Below, one piece after another: positions 44,820 through 52,904 of a DNA stretch of 64,000 bases. A program made the position numbers and the translations under genes. This stretch comes from Pasteurellaceae bacterium RH1A (GTDB lineage: Bacteria; Pseudomonadota; Gammaproteobacteria; Enterobacterales; Pasteurellaceae), in the NCBI GenBank assembly GCA_012221805.1, contig CP015195.1:794387-858386 (forward strand), written 5' to 3'. Below the pieces are notes generated by a model. It had not been told where the DNA came from. It saw only the letters and a list, made by a program, of their open reading frames with translations, and made no database searches. Within the stretch, counting starts at the first letter, position 1, and every line of letters begins with the position of its first letter.

Positions 44820-45422
44820 TTATCCAGACTGCTTGAGCAAGGCCCTGGCCACCGGTCCAAAACTCTTGCGGTGAAAGGGTGTCGCCCCAAATTCTGCCAG
44901 TTTTTCTAGGTGGAGTTTGGTTGGGTAGCCCTTGTGTTGGGCGAAGGCATAGTGTGGAAAGTCCTTATCTAAGGCCTCCATTTCGGCATCTCGGGCCACC
45001 TTGGCCAAAATCGAAGCCGCACTGATTTCAGCCACCAAACTATCGCCCTTGACCACAGCCTGGGCAGGCATGGCCAATTCTGGCACTCGATTGCCATCCA
45101 CCAAGACAAAATCAGGCTGAATGGCAAGGCCTGCAACTGCTCGCTGCATGGCCAGCAGGGTGGCCTGTAGAATGTTAAGCTCATCAATTTCCTCAGGTTC
45201 AGCCCTGCCCAGGCTCCAGGCCAGGGCCTTGTCCTTGATTTCTTGGGCCAGCAGTTGGCGTTTTTTATCCGACAGCTTTTTGGAATCGGCCAAGCCCTCA
45301 ATGGGCTGATTAGGGTCTAAGATAACAGCAGCCGTAACCACAGCCCCCACCAGGGGGCCTCGTCCGACCTCATCCACGCCCGCAATCAAATGGGCATGAG
45401 GGTAAATAAAAGGAGTGATCAT
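44820..45422 (-). CDS. rnhB: Ribonuclease HII
   Basis: Removes ribonucleotides from DNA. The 200-residue protein has the catalytic Asp17-Glu18 in [12 protein letters not shown], the third acidic residue in [10 protein letters not shown], and the fourth in [12 protein letters not shown]. The usual [11 protein letters not shown] segment follows. Single gene convergent with gnd. Confidence 0.96.
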   Translation of the reverse strand: MITPFIYPHAHLIAGVDEVGRGPLVGAVVTAAVILDPNQPIEGLADSKKLSDKKRQLLAQEIKDKALAWSLGRAEPEEIDELNILQATLLAMQRAVAGLAIQPDFVLVDGNRVPELAMPAQAVVKGDSLVAEISAASILAKVARDAEMEALDKDFPHYAFAQHKGYPTKLHLEKLAEFGATPFHRKSFGPVARALLKQSG

Positions 45423-45593
45423 TTGTTCTTTCCTATCAATAAGGGGCTTATTCAGCTATTTTTTTAGCGACTGTCAGCATAGCAGAAGCAGGGCTGGGGG
45501 ATGGCAAAACTTTACAAAAAAATCTGAAAAAAAACTATCTGATCTTTCAAACACTTACTACGAGCGAATCGCAAAGGGTGATTTGTCAAGGGC

Positions 45594-45621
45594 TTGAAAG
45601 ACAAAAAAATATGGCTAGAAT
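45594..45621 (+). promoter_or_regulatory. Candidate promoter of nrdBA
   Basis: TTGAAA (45594-45599) and TAGAAT (45616-45621) are separated by 16 bases, 43 bases before the nrdB ATG. I could not find a convincing pair of NrdR boxes in the 241-base gap. Confidence 0.45.
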
Positions 45622-45663
45622 ACTGACCCAATTATAGCAATTTACCTTAAATCCCGAAGCATT

Positions 45664-46641
45664 ATGTCCAGAAATCTATTCGAAAAACGCATTCAAATTA
45701 AGCCTTACGAATACCCTGAACTGCTTGAATTTAAAGATGCCATCCGCCATTCCTACTGGCTGCATACCGAATTCAATTTCACAGGCGATATTCAAGACTA
45801 CCGCACAAATATCAACGATCACGAACGCCATGTGCTGACCCGTGCCATGTTGGCCATTTCCCAGGTAGAGGTGAACGTGAAGCGTTTCTGGGGCGAGCTT
45901 TATCGCTACTTCCCTAAACCAGAAATGGACGATGTGGGCGGCACCTTCGCTGAAAGTGAGGTTCGCCATAAGGATGCCTATTCCTTCTTGCTGGAAAAAT
46001 TGGGCCTAAACGAGATGTTTACCCAAATCCACGACATTGAGCCGCTTATGAACCGTATTCGTTATATGGAAGACTTCATGCGGGAAAAAGATGCCGGCAA
46101 GGGCCAGTTTGTGCTTTCCTTGGTCTTGTTCTCTCTCTTTGTGGAGCATATTTCCCTCTTCGGCCAGTTCATTATTATGATGTCCTTCAACAAGCACAGA
46201 AACCTCTTTAAGGGGATTTCCAATGCGGTTGAAGCTACCTCAAAAGAGGAAGAAATCCACGGCCGTTTCGGGATTGCCCTCTATGAGATTTTGCGTGATG
46301 AACACAGTGAGTTGTTTACGCCAGAATTTTATGTGGAATTAGAGCAACTTTCCAGCCAGGCCTTTGAGGCAGAACGCTCCATCCTAGACTGGATTTTTGA
46401 GGAAGGTGACTTGAGCTTTATCAGCAAGGCCACAGTGGAAAACTACATTAAGAGCCGTTATAACAATTCCTTAATGGCCTTGGGCTTAGAGCCTCCACAC
46501 AATATTGATCCTGACTTGCTCAAGGAAACAGAGTGGTTTGATATTGAAATCCTTTCCACCAAAGAAACCGATTTCTTTAACAAACGTAGTACCGATTACA
46601 GTAAAAAAATGAAACAGATTACCGCCGATGACTTATTCTAA
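45664..46641 (+). CDS. nrdB: Ribonucleotide reductase beta subunit, class Id-like
   Basis: Radical-generating small subunit. The 325-residue protein is shorter than E. coli NrdB (376). Metal-ligand pairs are visible in ESEVRHKDAY (E..H, with a tyrosine four residues after the histidine), FVEHISLF and KEEEIHGRFG. There is no ATP-cone. The compact form and the ATP-cone-less partner match the class Id enzymes described, from memory, in Flavobacterium and Actinobacillus ureae; those use dimanganese and superoxide. The class is inference. It precedes and overlaps nrdA by 14 bases, the reverse of the usual nrdA-nrdB order. No nrdI is adjacent. Confidence 0.85.
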   Translation: MSRNLFEKRIQIKPYEYPELLEFKDAIRHSYWLHTEFNFTGDIQDYRTNINDHERHVLTRAMLAISQVEVNVKRFWGELYRYFPKPEMDDVGGTFAESEVRHKDAYSFLLEKLGLNEMFTQIHDIEPLMNRIRYMEDFMREKDAGKGQFVLSLVLFSLFVEHISLFGQFIIMMSFNKHRNLFKGISNAVEATSKEEEIHGRFGIALYEILRDEHSELFTPEFYVELEQLSSQAFEAERSILDWIFEEGDLSFISKATVENYIKSRYNNSLMALGLEPPHNIDPDLLKETEWFDIEILSTKETDFFNKRSTDYSKKMKQITADDLF

Positions 46642-48295
46642 TACCGACCGCCCAGATTTTGCTTGGCTGAACGAAGACAGCCGTTTATTTTTACAACGTG
46701 GCTACCTGCTTGAAGGCACAACTGCCCATGATCGTATCCGCTTTATTGCTGAACACGCTGAACGTAAGCTCGGCCTGGTGGGCTATGCGGATAAGTTCTT
46801 CCACTATATGGCCCGGGGCTATTTTTCCCTTTCCTCCCCAATTTGGTCTAACTTTGGCTTAGATCGTGGCCTGCCTATTTCTTGTTTTGGGAGCTACATT
46901 GGCGATTCCATCCACGAAATCATGGTCACCACTGCTGAAGTGGGCATGATGAGCAAGATTGGCGGCGGTACTTCGGCCTATTTTGGCGACATCCGTCCAC
47001 GGGGTTCAGCCATTAAAAATAACGGCAAATCAGACGGCTCTTTTAACTTTAGCAAGCTCTTTGACACCGTGATTGATGTTATTTCCCAAGGCACATCACG
47101 CAAGGGCCAGTTTGCTGGCTATATCGACATTGAACATGGCGACATTGATGAATGGTTGGATATTCACACCGAAGGCAACCCTATCCAGCTTATGTACTAT
47201 GGCGTGTGTGTAGGCCACGATTGGTTGCAGTCTATGAAGGCCGGCGACCCTTACAAGCGGCAGCTTTGGGCCAAACTTTTGCAACGCAAGACCGAAACGG
47301 GTATTCCTTACCTCTTCTTTAAGGACAATGCCAACGCAGGCCGCCCAGATGTTTATAAGGATTTGAACATGACCATTCATGCTTCAAACCTCTGTACCGA
47401 AATCATGTTGCCATCTAACGAAGATGAGAGCTTCGTCTGCTGTCTGTCTTCTATGAACCTGCTCTATTTTGATGAGTGGAAGGATACCGATGCCCCAGAA
47501 GTGCTAACCTACTTCTTGGACGTGGTCATGAGCGAATTTATTGAGAAGAGTGAAGAAATTCCTTTCCTCCACCGTGCCAACCGCTTTGCCAAACGCCACC
47601 GTGCCCTAGGTCTTGGTGTCCTAGGCTGGCACAGCTACTTACAGGCCAACAACATTGCCTTTGACAGCTTCCAGGCCATGCAGAAAAACAATGAGATCTT
47701 CAAAACCTTGCAGGAAAAGACCCTCAAGGCCTCTCAAGAGCTGGCACAACGCTTTGGCGAACCTGAAATCTTAAAAGGTTACGGCCGCCGGAATACCACC
47801 TTATTATCGGTTGCCCCAACCAAGTCCAGCAGCTTTATTTTGGGCAGCGTTTCGCCATCGGTCGAGCCATTTAAGTCCAACTACTATGTGAAAGACCTAG
47901 CCAAGATCAAAACGGTTTATAAAAATCCTTTCTTGGAAAAACTCCTCCAAGAAAAAGGCCTAGACACGGAAGAAACCTGGGAAAGCATCTTACTTAACGA
48001 TGGTTCCGTCCAGCACCTAGAAGCCTTAAATGAGCATGAAAAAGAAGTCTTCAAAACCTTCTCAGAAATCAGCCAATTAAGCGTGATTCAGCAGGCCGCC
48101 CAGCGTCAAAAATACATCGACCAGGGCCAGAGTATCAACATCATGGTTCACCCCGCCACCCCGGCCAAGGATTTGAACCAGTTATACCTCACCGCTGAAG
48201 AACTAGGGCTTAAGTCCATTTACTACCAATACTCCATGAGTGCGGCCCAGGTCTTTAACCGCAATCTCTTAAGTTGTAGTAGTTGTGAAGGGTAA
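46628..48295 (+). CDS. nrdA: Ribonucleotide reductase alpha subunit, minimal class Id-like
   Basis: Catalytic subunit reducing ribonucleoside diphosphates. At 555 residues it lacks the N-terminal ATP-cone of E. coli NrdA (761). Active-site elements remain: the redox cysteine in LPISCFGSYIG, the thiyl cysteine in HASNLCTEIMLPS, its partner in FVCCLSSMNL, and the C-terminal CSSC that relays electrons. Without an ATP-cone, overall activity control by dATP is not expected. ATG 46628 overlaps the end of nrdB. An uptake-signal terminator follows. Confidence 0.88.
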   Translation: MTYSNTDRPDFAWLNEDSRLFLQRGYLLEGTTAHDRIRFIAEHAERKLGLVGYADKFFHYMARGYFSLSSPIWSNFGLDRGLPISCFGSYIGDSIHEIMVTTAEVGMMSKIGGGTSAYFGDIRPRGSAIKNNGKSDGSFNFSKLFDTVIDVISQGTSRKGQFAGYIDIEHGDIDEWLDIHTEGNPIQLMYYGVCVGHDWLQSMKAGDPYKRQLWAKLLQRKTETGIPYLFFKDNANAGRPDVYKDLNMTIHASNLCTEIMLPSNEDESFVCCLSSMNLLYFDEWKDTDAPEVLTYFLDVVMSEFIEKSEEIPFLHRANRFAKRHRALGLGVLGWHSYLQANNIAFDSFQAMQKNNEIFKTLQEKTLKASQELAQRFGEPEILKGYGRRNTTLLSVAPTKSSSFILGSVSPSVEPFKSNYYVKDLAKIKTVYKNPFLEKLLQEKGLDTEETWESILLNDGSVQHLEALNEHEKEVFKTFSEISQLSVIQQAAQRQKYIDQGQSINIMVHPATPAKDLNQLYLTAEELGLKSIYYQYSMSAAQVFNRNLLSCSSCEG

Positions 48296-48307
48296 TTTGT
48301 AGAGAGT

Positions 48308-48340
48308 AAAAAACCGCTTGTTTTTAACAAGCGGTTTTTT
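48308..48340 (+). terminator. Uptake-signal hairpin terminator after nrdA
   Basis: AAAAAACCGCTTGTT and AACAAGCGGTTTTTT form a near-perfect stem with a short T-rich loop, 13 bases after the stop codon. Confidence 0.88.
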
Positions 48341-48344
48341 ATGG

Positions 48345-48364
48345 GGCATATAGGCCAAAATAGC
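48345..48364. mobile_element. Solo terminal repeat of the IS256-like element (relic)
   Basis: GGCATATAGGCCAAAATAGC differs from the end of insertion sequence copy 1 (GGCATATAGGACAAAATAGT) at only two positions. No transposase of that family follows directly. It appears to be the leftover end of an older insertion in this gap. Confidence 0.55.
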
Positions 48365-48435
48365 CGTATTCTCAAATCAATGGGTTAGCTATTCTAGGTA
48401 AAAAATGAATTTACTCTCCTGAGTTTAGATTAGAT

Positions 48436-48730
48436 GTAATTTGCATTTTGCCCCAGGGCTGGCAATATTAGATGGAAGGATATCCAAAATATATTGAAGG
48501 AAAATGGTATTGTGCAAAGTATGTTGAGAAAGGGAAATTGCTTGGATAATGAGGGTAATGGAAAGTTTGACAGGGGATTAAAGACGAAATGTTAATTTGG
48601 CAAGCGTTTTGAGAACTTGGGTGAGCTCGAAAAGGTGATTCACGAGTACATTTATTATTGCAATCATAAGTGTAGAGTAGAACTAAAAGGACTGAGCTCT
48701 GTGGAGTACAGAACTCAGTCCTTGAATTGA
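48436..48730 (+). pseudogene. IS3-family transposase (orfB) C-terminal relic
   Basis: Conceptual translation with frame changes gives GWQY (48457-48468), then LKENGIVQSMLRKGNCLDN, an in-frame TAA, and ELEKVIHEYIYYCNHK ... ELKGLSSVEYRTQS up to TGA 48728-48730. This is the last third of the rve integrase domain of IS3/IS150-type transposases. It is degraded by at least one frameshift and one stop and lacks the catalytic upstream part. The 488-base gap between nrdA and the next gene thus consists of insertion-sequence debris. Confidence 0.8.
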
Positions 48731-48783
48731 GTCAATCTAAGTTTTTTGGGGCATATCAAGGGCAATTTTTTTAGGAAAATATA

Positions 48784-49674
48784 ATGGCAGAAATATTGAT
48801 AAAATACGTTACTTCATTTTTTGTAATATTTTTATTAGTTAATGAGGTTTCTTTTGTCACTATTATTCTTGGGGCACTAGTTTTAGTTGTTCTTTATGTC
48901 CCAATATTAAATCTGATAAAAAAGGTGAAAATTACTTTTTCAAGTATGGTCGTATTGATTATTTTCTCTGAGCTTATCTTCTTTTTTACGAGTTATTTTT
49001 TTACAAAAAATATAGAAGGTATAGAGACTATTACACAAGCGATTGCCTTATATACAATCCCTATCTTAATAAATATTCTTATTCTCTATACATTGTCTAA
49101 CCATAAAATAAACAATAGGGTATTGATTACTCTAATCTATTCTACAATAATAACTATTGGTTATTATTTTTACTATTTGATTCCTAATGATATTGTCAGA
49201 ATAACTCAGATTGGAACCTATATATTTTCTGACTTATATCAGCTTATCATTTCCTTCCTCTTTTTCTTATTTTTACTTGCTTTAGTTCTTGCAGGCTTTC
49301 TTCCATTAACGATAATTCTAAGCTATATGAATCTAACTTCTAGTTTAGTTTATCCTAAAGAGGTTAAATATAAGATTAGATGGAAAAAGAAAATTGGTGT
49401 TATCCCTGTATTATGTTCAGTTTCTTTTGGTATTAATGTTCTATTACTAGAACATGAAATAGATAAGATGAGGACAGATTATTATATTGCTAATATGTTA
49501 GTTTACCTGTTTTATATGGATAAGTTACCAGTTAGATGTGATCAAAATGTTTTATACTATCCAGAGGAAGATAAGTTTATGTTTGTTGATATAAATAATA
49601 TATCTCTTGCATATAAGAAAGGGGATAGTTACGAATTTGGAATAGGTCAATGCCAAGTGGACTTTAAACCATAG
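48784..49674 (+). CDS. Multi-span membrane protein of unknown function
   Basis: A 296-residue AT-rich protein with about seven hydrophobic segments over residues 1-185, another near 205-225, and a polar C-terminal domain (about 226-296, DYYIANMLVYLFYMDKLPVRCDQNVLYYPEED...). No motif that I recognise. Similar length and layout can be seen in unassigned accessory membrane proteins. It lies between an IS3 relic and the second IS256-like element, suggesting horizontal origin. Only 27 bases separate its stop from the left end of that element. Confidence 0.6.
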   Translation: MAEILIKYVTSFFVIFLLVNEVSFVTIILGALVLVVLYVPILNLIKKVKITFSSMVVLIIFSELIFFFTSYFFTKNIEGIETITQAIALYTIPILINILILYTLSNHKINNRVLITLIYSTIITIGYYFYYLIPNDIVRITQIGTYIFSDLYQLIISFLFFLFLLALVLAGFLPLTIILSYMNLTSSLVYPKEVKYKIRWKKKIGVIPVLCSVSFGINVLLLEHEIDKMRTDYYIANMLVYLFYMDKLPVRCDQNVLYYPEEDKFMFVDINNISLAYKKGDSYEFGIGQCQVDFKP

Positions 49675-49701
49675 GCATTTACAGTACAAACTTTTAAAAA
49701 G

Positions 49702-50790
49702 GGCATAGTAGACAAAATAGTTGCTAAAAAGTGGCTTAAAGCCTTATAGTACAAGGCTTTAAGCCCTCTTTTTGAAAAATGAACAAAAAACTGCCCTTTC
49801 TGCCAAAGCACGAATATCAAGAAACATGGCAAACAAAATAATATTCAGCGTTATTATTGTAATCAATGTAATAAAACCTTTACCCATCATAAGAAATTAG
49901 ATCCAATAAAGATCTGGGGTGATTACACTTCAGGAAAACAAACCTATCAACAGCTTGCCAATAAGTATCATTGTTCGGTTAGAACAATCCAAAGATATAT
50001 TGATAAAGCCCCTAAAACATTATTACATCCACCTCAAAGCACATCGCTTAATATAATTATGGACACTACCTTTTTTAAGCGTAATTTCGGCGTATTAGTG
50101 TTAATGGATTCTCATACAAAGAAAGTGGTATTTCACTGTTTTGTAAGAACAGAAAAAGACGTTTACTATAAGCTGGCACTTAATAGATTGAGAGAAAAAA
50201 GCTATATAATACAATCCATTACTTGTGATGGTAGGCGAGGCCTGATGAAGGACTTGTTCAATGCACCTGTACAGATGTGTCAATTCCATATGGTTGCAAT
50301 AGTGATGAGAAAACTCAGGAAGAAGCATCAATCACAAGCGGGAAAAGAATTAAAAATTATTGCAAAAACACTGGTAGAGAGTTCAAAAAATGAATTTTAC
50401 AAACGCCTTCATTATTGGCATTTAAAACATGAAGAGTATTTAAAAGAAAGAAGTGATAAGCCAAATGAAAAGGGATATTTACCTTATAAGCATCGTAGTG
50501 TTAGAGGGGCTTATGCAAGCCTTAAATGGTATATGAAATATTTATTTACTTTTGAAGAATGGTCAGATTTAAATATAGAAAGGACAACAAATAGGCTTGA
50601 AGGGCTATTTAAACATATGGAGCGACAGTTAAATAATCATAATGGATTAAGCAAAAAACATAAAGCCATGTTTATAAAGGATTTTTTGAATAAAAATAGC
50701 TGCTAACATTTTAGAAAATAAACATTAGCAACTATTTTGTCCACTTGGCATAGTTTTTGACGAATCAGCAACTATTTTGTCTACTATGCC
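49702..50790. mobile_element. Insertion sequence copy 2 (IS256-like, diverged)
   Basis: Length is 1089 bp, one base from copy 1. Ends GGCATAGTAGACAAAATAG (49702) and its reverse complement (to 50790) match perfectly to each other and differ in a few bases from copy 1. A second copy of the end lies 40 bp inside, at 50727-50753, on the transposase 3' side as in copy 1. No flanking 8-bp duplication is visible, so the insertion is older or rearranged. The GGCTTAAAGCC hairpin is present at 49733-49765. Confidence 0.87.
49779..50706 (+). CDS. IS256-like transposase with zinc ribbon, copy 2
   Basis: The catalytic region (from about 50059) has MDTTFFKRNFGVLVLMD, TCDGRRGLMKDLFNAPVQMCQFH and TTNRLEGLFKHME. 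In the same frame upstream lie the zinc ribbon CPFC...CNQC and the helix-turn-helix-like QLANKYHCSVRTIQRYI, but a TGA (49780-49782) precedes it with no start codon. ATG 49779 is in another frame, in ATGAACAAAAAACTG. Dropping one A from the A6 run gives M-N-K-N-C-P-F-C. Copy 1, about two-thirds identical by eye, has the same offset, which argues for programmed slippage. Confidence 0.8.
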
Positions 50791-51213
50791 TCCAAAAAAC
50801 ATATCTTTAGGCAAAAAAAGATGCCGTTAAGCATCTTTTCTTCAGCACTTGTGGTAGCTTACGCCTTTAAGCAATATAGTTTTTTTATAATTGAGTACAA
50901 GTGTCTAAGTAAAATGATTTCTGATGGAGCCACCTTTTTACCAAAAGCCGACTACGTCACAATCGGTTAAACAGGGTTGAGTGGCTTTTCTGCTCTGGAT
51001 TTCACAGCCCCAGATAGAGCCAGCGGGGTTGTAGGGACGAATCACATTCGCCCTGATGGTTTTGGATTGATTAGAGGCGGGTAATTTGTCCCTACTTGTC
51101 CCTCTGATAGTGCAAGAAAACTAAAGGAATCCTTGCAAGTTTTTATAAAAATTTAGCCGCTTGTGATATATTGGAGGTGGTCTTAAAGTAGCCGTTTTAA
51201 TACAAGGCCTTTT
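50791..51213. other. Gap between insertion sequence copy 2 and the yddA-like gene
   Basis: It holds a hairpin with T-run (AAAAGATGC/GCATCTTTT, 50814-50840), a partial copy of the CCGAC...GTCGG-type repeat also found at 38719-38743 (about 50944-50966), an inverted TAGGGACGAAT / ATTTGTCCCTA pair (about 51031-51103), and an uptake-signal core near 51156. I see no gene. Confidence 0.5.
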
Positions 51214-52896
51214 CTAAACAGGCCGATAAGAGCCTAAATCAATTTCTTCATCTGCTAAAGCAGCCAATTCCTCTTGGTGGGAAATATAAACCACACTCGC
51301 CTGCGGTAATTCCTCTTTCAATAACTGCATTAAAGCAAGGGCTGAATCCTTATCTAAATTAGACGTTACCTCATCTAAATAAATAACTTCAGGTTTATTT
51401 AAGAGAATACGGGCAAAGGCAATCCGTTGTTGTTCGCCTCCAGAAAAAATATGTTGCCAATTATGGACTTCATCTAAGCGATTTACCCATTGGTTTAATT
51501 TTACTTTTTCCAAGCAGGCATTTAATTCCGCCTCGCTATATGTATTACAATTAGGATAACTTAATAGCTCAGCCAGGCTCCCATCATTTAAATAAGGACG
51601 TTGAGGAATAAGCAGGCCTTGTTTTTTAGGCAAGCGGTAGGAACCTTGATAAAAATCCCAGATGCCACTTAAAACCCGTAAAAAAGTTGATTTGCCTAAA
51701 CCACTTTGGCCCTTTAAACGCACCCATTTATTTGGTGCAAGGCTAAGGGAAATATCTGCCAATAGTCGCTTATTTTCTGGCGTAAAAACAGTGAGCTTTT
51801 GTGTATCTACTATATTTTCCGTCAGTTCAACTTCGGCCTTTAATTCTTTCTCAAGGGCTTCCATTTCAGCCTTCAATTGACTTAAACGGGAAATAGCCGC
51901 CGACCATTTAGGCAAAATAGAATAGGCAAAAATAAACCAGCTAAAGGTATTCAGCACCACCCCAAAGGCACTGCGAATCTGCATTAGGCCACCAAAGGTA
52001 GCAATTTTGGCAATGAGAAGCGGAATGGAAAAGAGCACCGGCAAAATGAGCGAGAAACGATCATACCAAACCGTAAAGAAGCCCAGGTTACGTTCCCGGT
52101 TCATCAAAAGTCGCCAGTTGCCGACAATCTGCTTAAATTCATTGGCCAGGCTGGCCTTTTCGGTTTCCTGGCCCTTGTAGAGGGCGATTTGCTCTGCATT
52201 ATCCTGCTTGTGAATCAGGCTGGTACGGAAGTTGGCCTCAAAGACCTGTTGCCTATAGTTTAAGTGATGGAGCTTATTCCCGATTAGGTGGGTAATAATT
52301 GTTCCAAAGATAGAATAAATCAGGGCCACCCAAACCAAATATCCCTTAACCACAAAGGTATGGCCGAAAAAGGTAAATTCTGGCTGCCCTGATAAATTCC
52401 ACAAGATCATGAGGAAGGAATAGAGCTGAATTAAGTTAAAGATTAAGGAAATGGTTAATTCAATGCTGTATTCCACAAATAAGCGAATATCCTCTGCAAT
52501 CCGCTGATCGGGGTTGTCCATTTGCTTACGCTGGGCCAGCTTATAGAAAATATTATTGGCCAGCCATTGGCCAATAAATTGTTCGGTCATGGATTCCCGC
52601 CAGCGGATAATCAATAACTTGCGTAACCAGGTGCGATAGACGTTAATCACCACAAAAATGGCAATATAAATAAAATATTCGGTTAAGAGGGAATAGATTA
52701 AATTGATGTCAATATCGCCAATTTTGGCCAAGGCATCGTAAAAACCCTTCTGCCATTCGTTAATTCTGACATTGATATAGGCAATGCCCGAGCCAATGCC
52801 AATCACGACAGCAAAAATAAGCCAGGACAGCCAGTTGGCCTTATTGCCCCAAAAGGGCTTAATCAGTGAATAAAGTCGTTTAAGAAATTGTTTCAT
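51214..52896 (-). CDS. yddA: YddA/SbmA-type ABC transporter (membrane and ATPase fused)
   Basis: A 560-residue protein, the length of E. coli YddA (561). The N-terminal half is a SbmA/BacA-like membrane domain with six segments and the family block WRESMTEQFIGQWL ... NPDQRIAEDIRLF. The C-terminal ATPase has Walker A GQSGLGKST, signature FSGGEQQRIAFAR and Walker B VIYLDEVTSNLD. In E. coli yddA lies with yddB (TonB receptor) and pqqL (protease); FusD of Pectobacterium plays a similar part beside FusA and FusC. Here it is the last gene of the same set, 8 bases after the protease gene. Peptide import is the inferred role. Confidence 0.88.
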   Translation of the reverse strand: MKQFLKRLYSLIKPFWGNKANWLSWLIFAVVIGIGSGIAYINVRINEWQKGFYDALAKIGDIDINLIYSLLTEYFIYIAIFVVINVYRTWLRKLLIIRWRESMTEQFIGQWLANNIFYKLAQRKQMDNPDQRIAEDIRLFVEYSIELTISLIFNLIQLYSFLMILWNLSGQPEFTFFGHTFVVKGYLVWVALIYSIFGTIITHLIGNKLHHLNYRQQVFEANFRTSLIHKQDNAEQIALYKGQETEKASLANEFKQIVGNWRLLMNRERNLGFFTVWYDRFSLILPVLFSIPLLIAKIATFGGLMQIRSAFGVVLNTFSWFIFAYSILPKWSAAISRLSQLKAEMEALEKELKAEVELTENIVDTQKLTVFTPENKRLLADISLSLAPNKWVRLKGQSGLGKSTFLRVLSGIWDFYQGSYRLPKKQGLLIPQRPYLNDGSLAELLSYPNCNTYSEAELNACLEKVKLNQWVNRLDEVHNWQHIFSGGEQQRIAFARILLNKPEVIYLDEVTSNLDKDSALALMQLLKEELPQASVVYISHQEELAALADEEIDLGSYRPV

Positions 52897-52904
52897 GATT
52901 TTTC

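Noticed and set aside
45423..45663. NrdR boxes before nrdB
   Set aside because: I looked for ACACTATATATTGTGT-like pairs and saw none with acceptable match and spacing.
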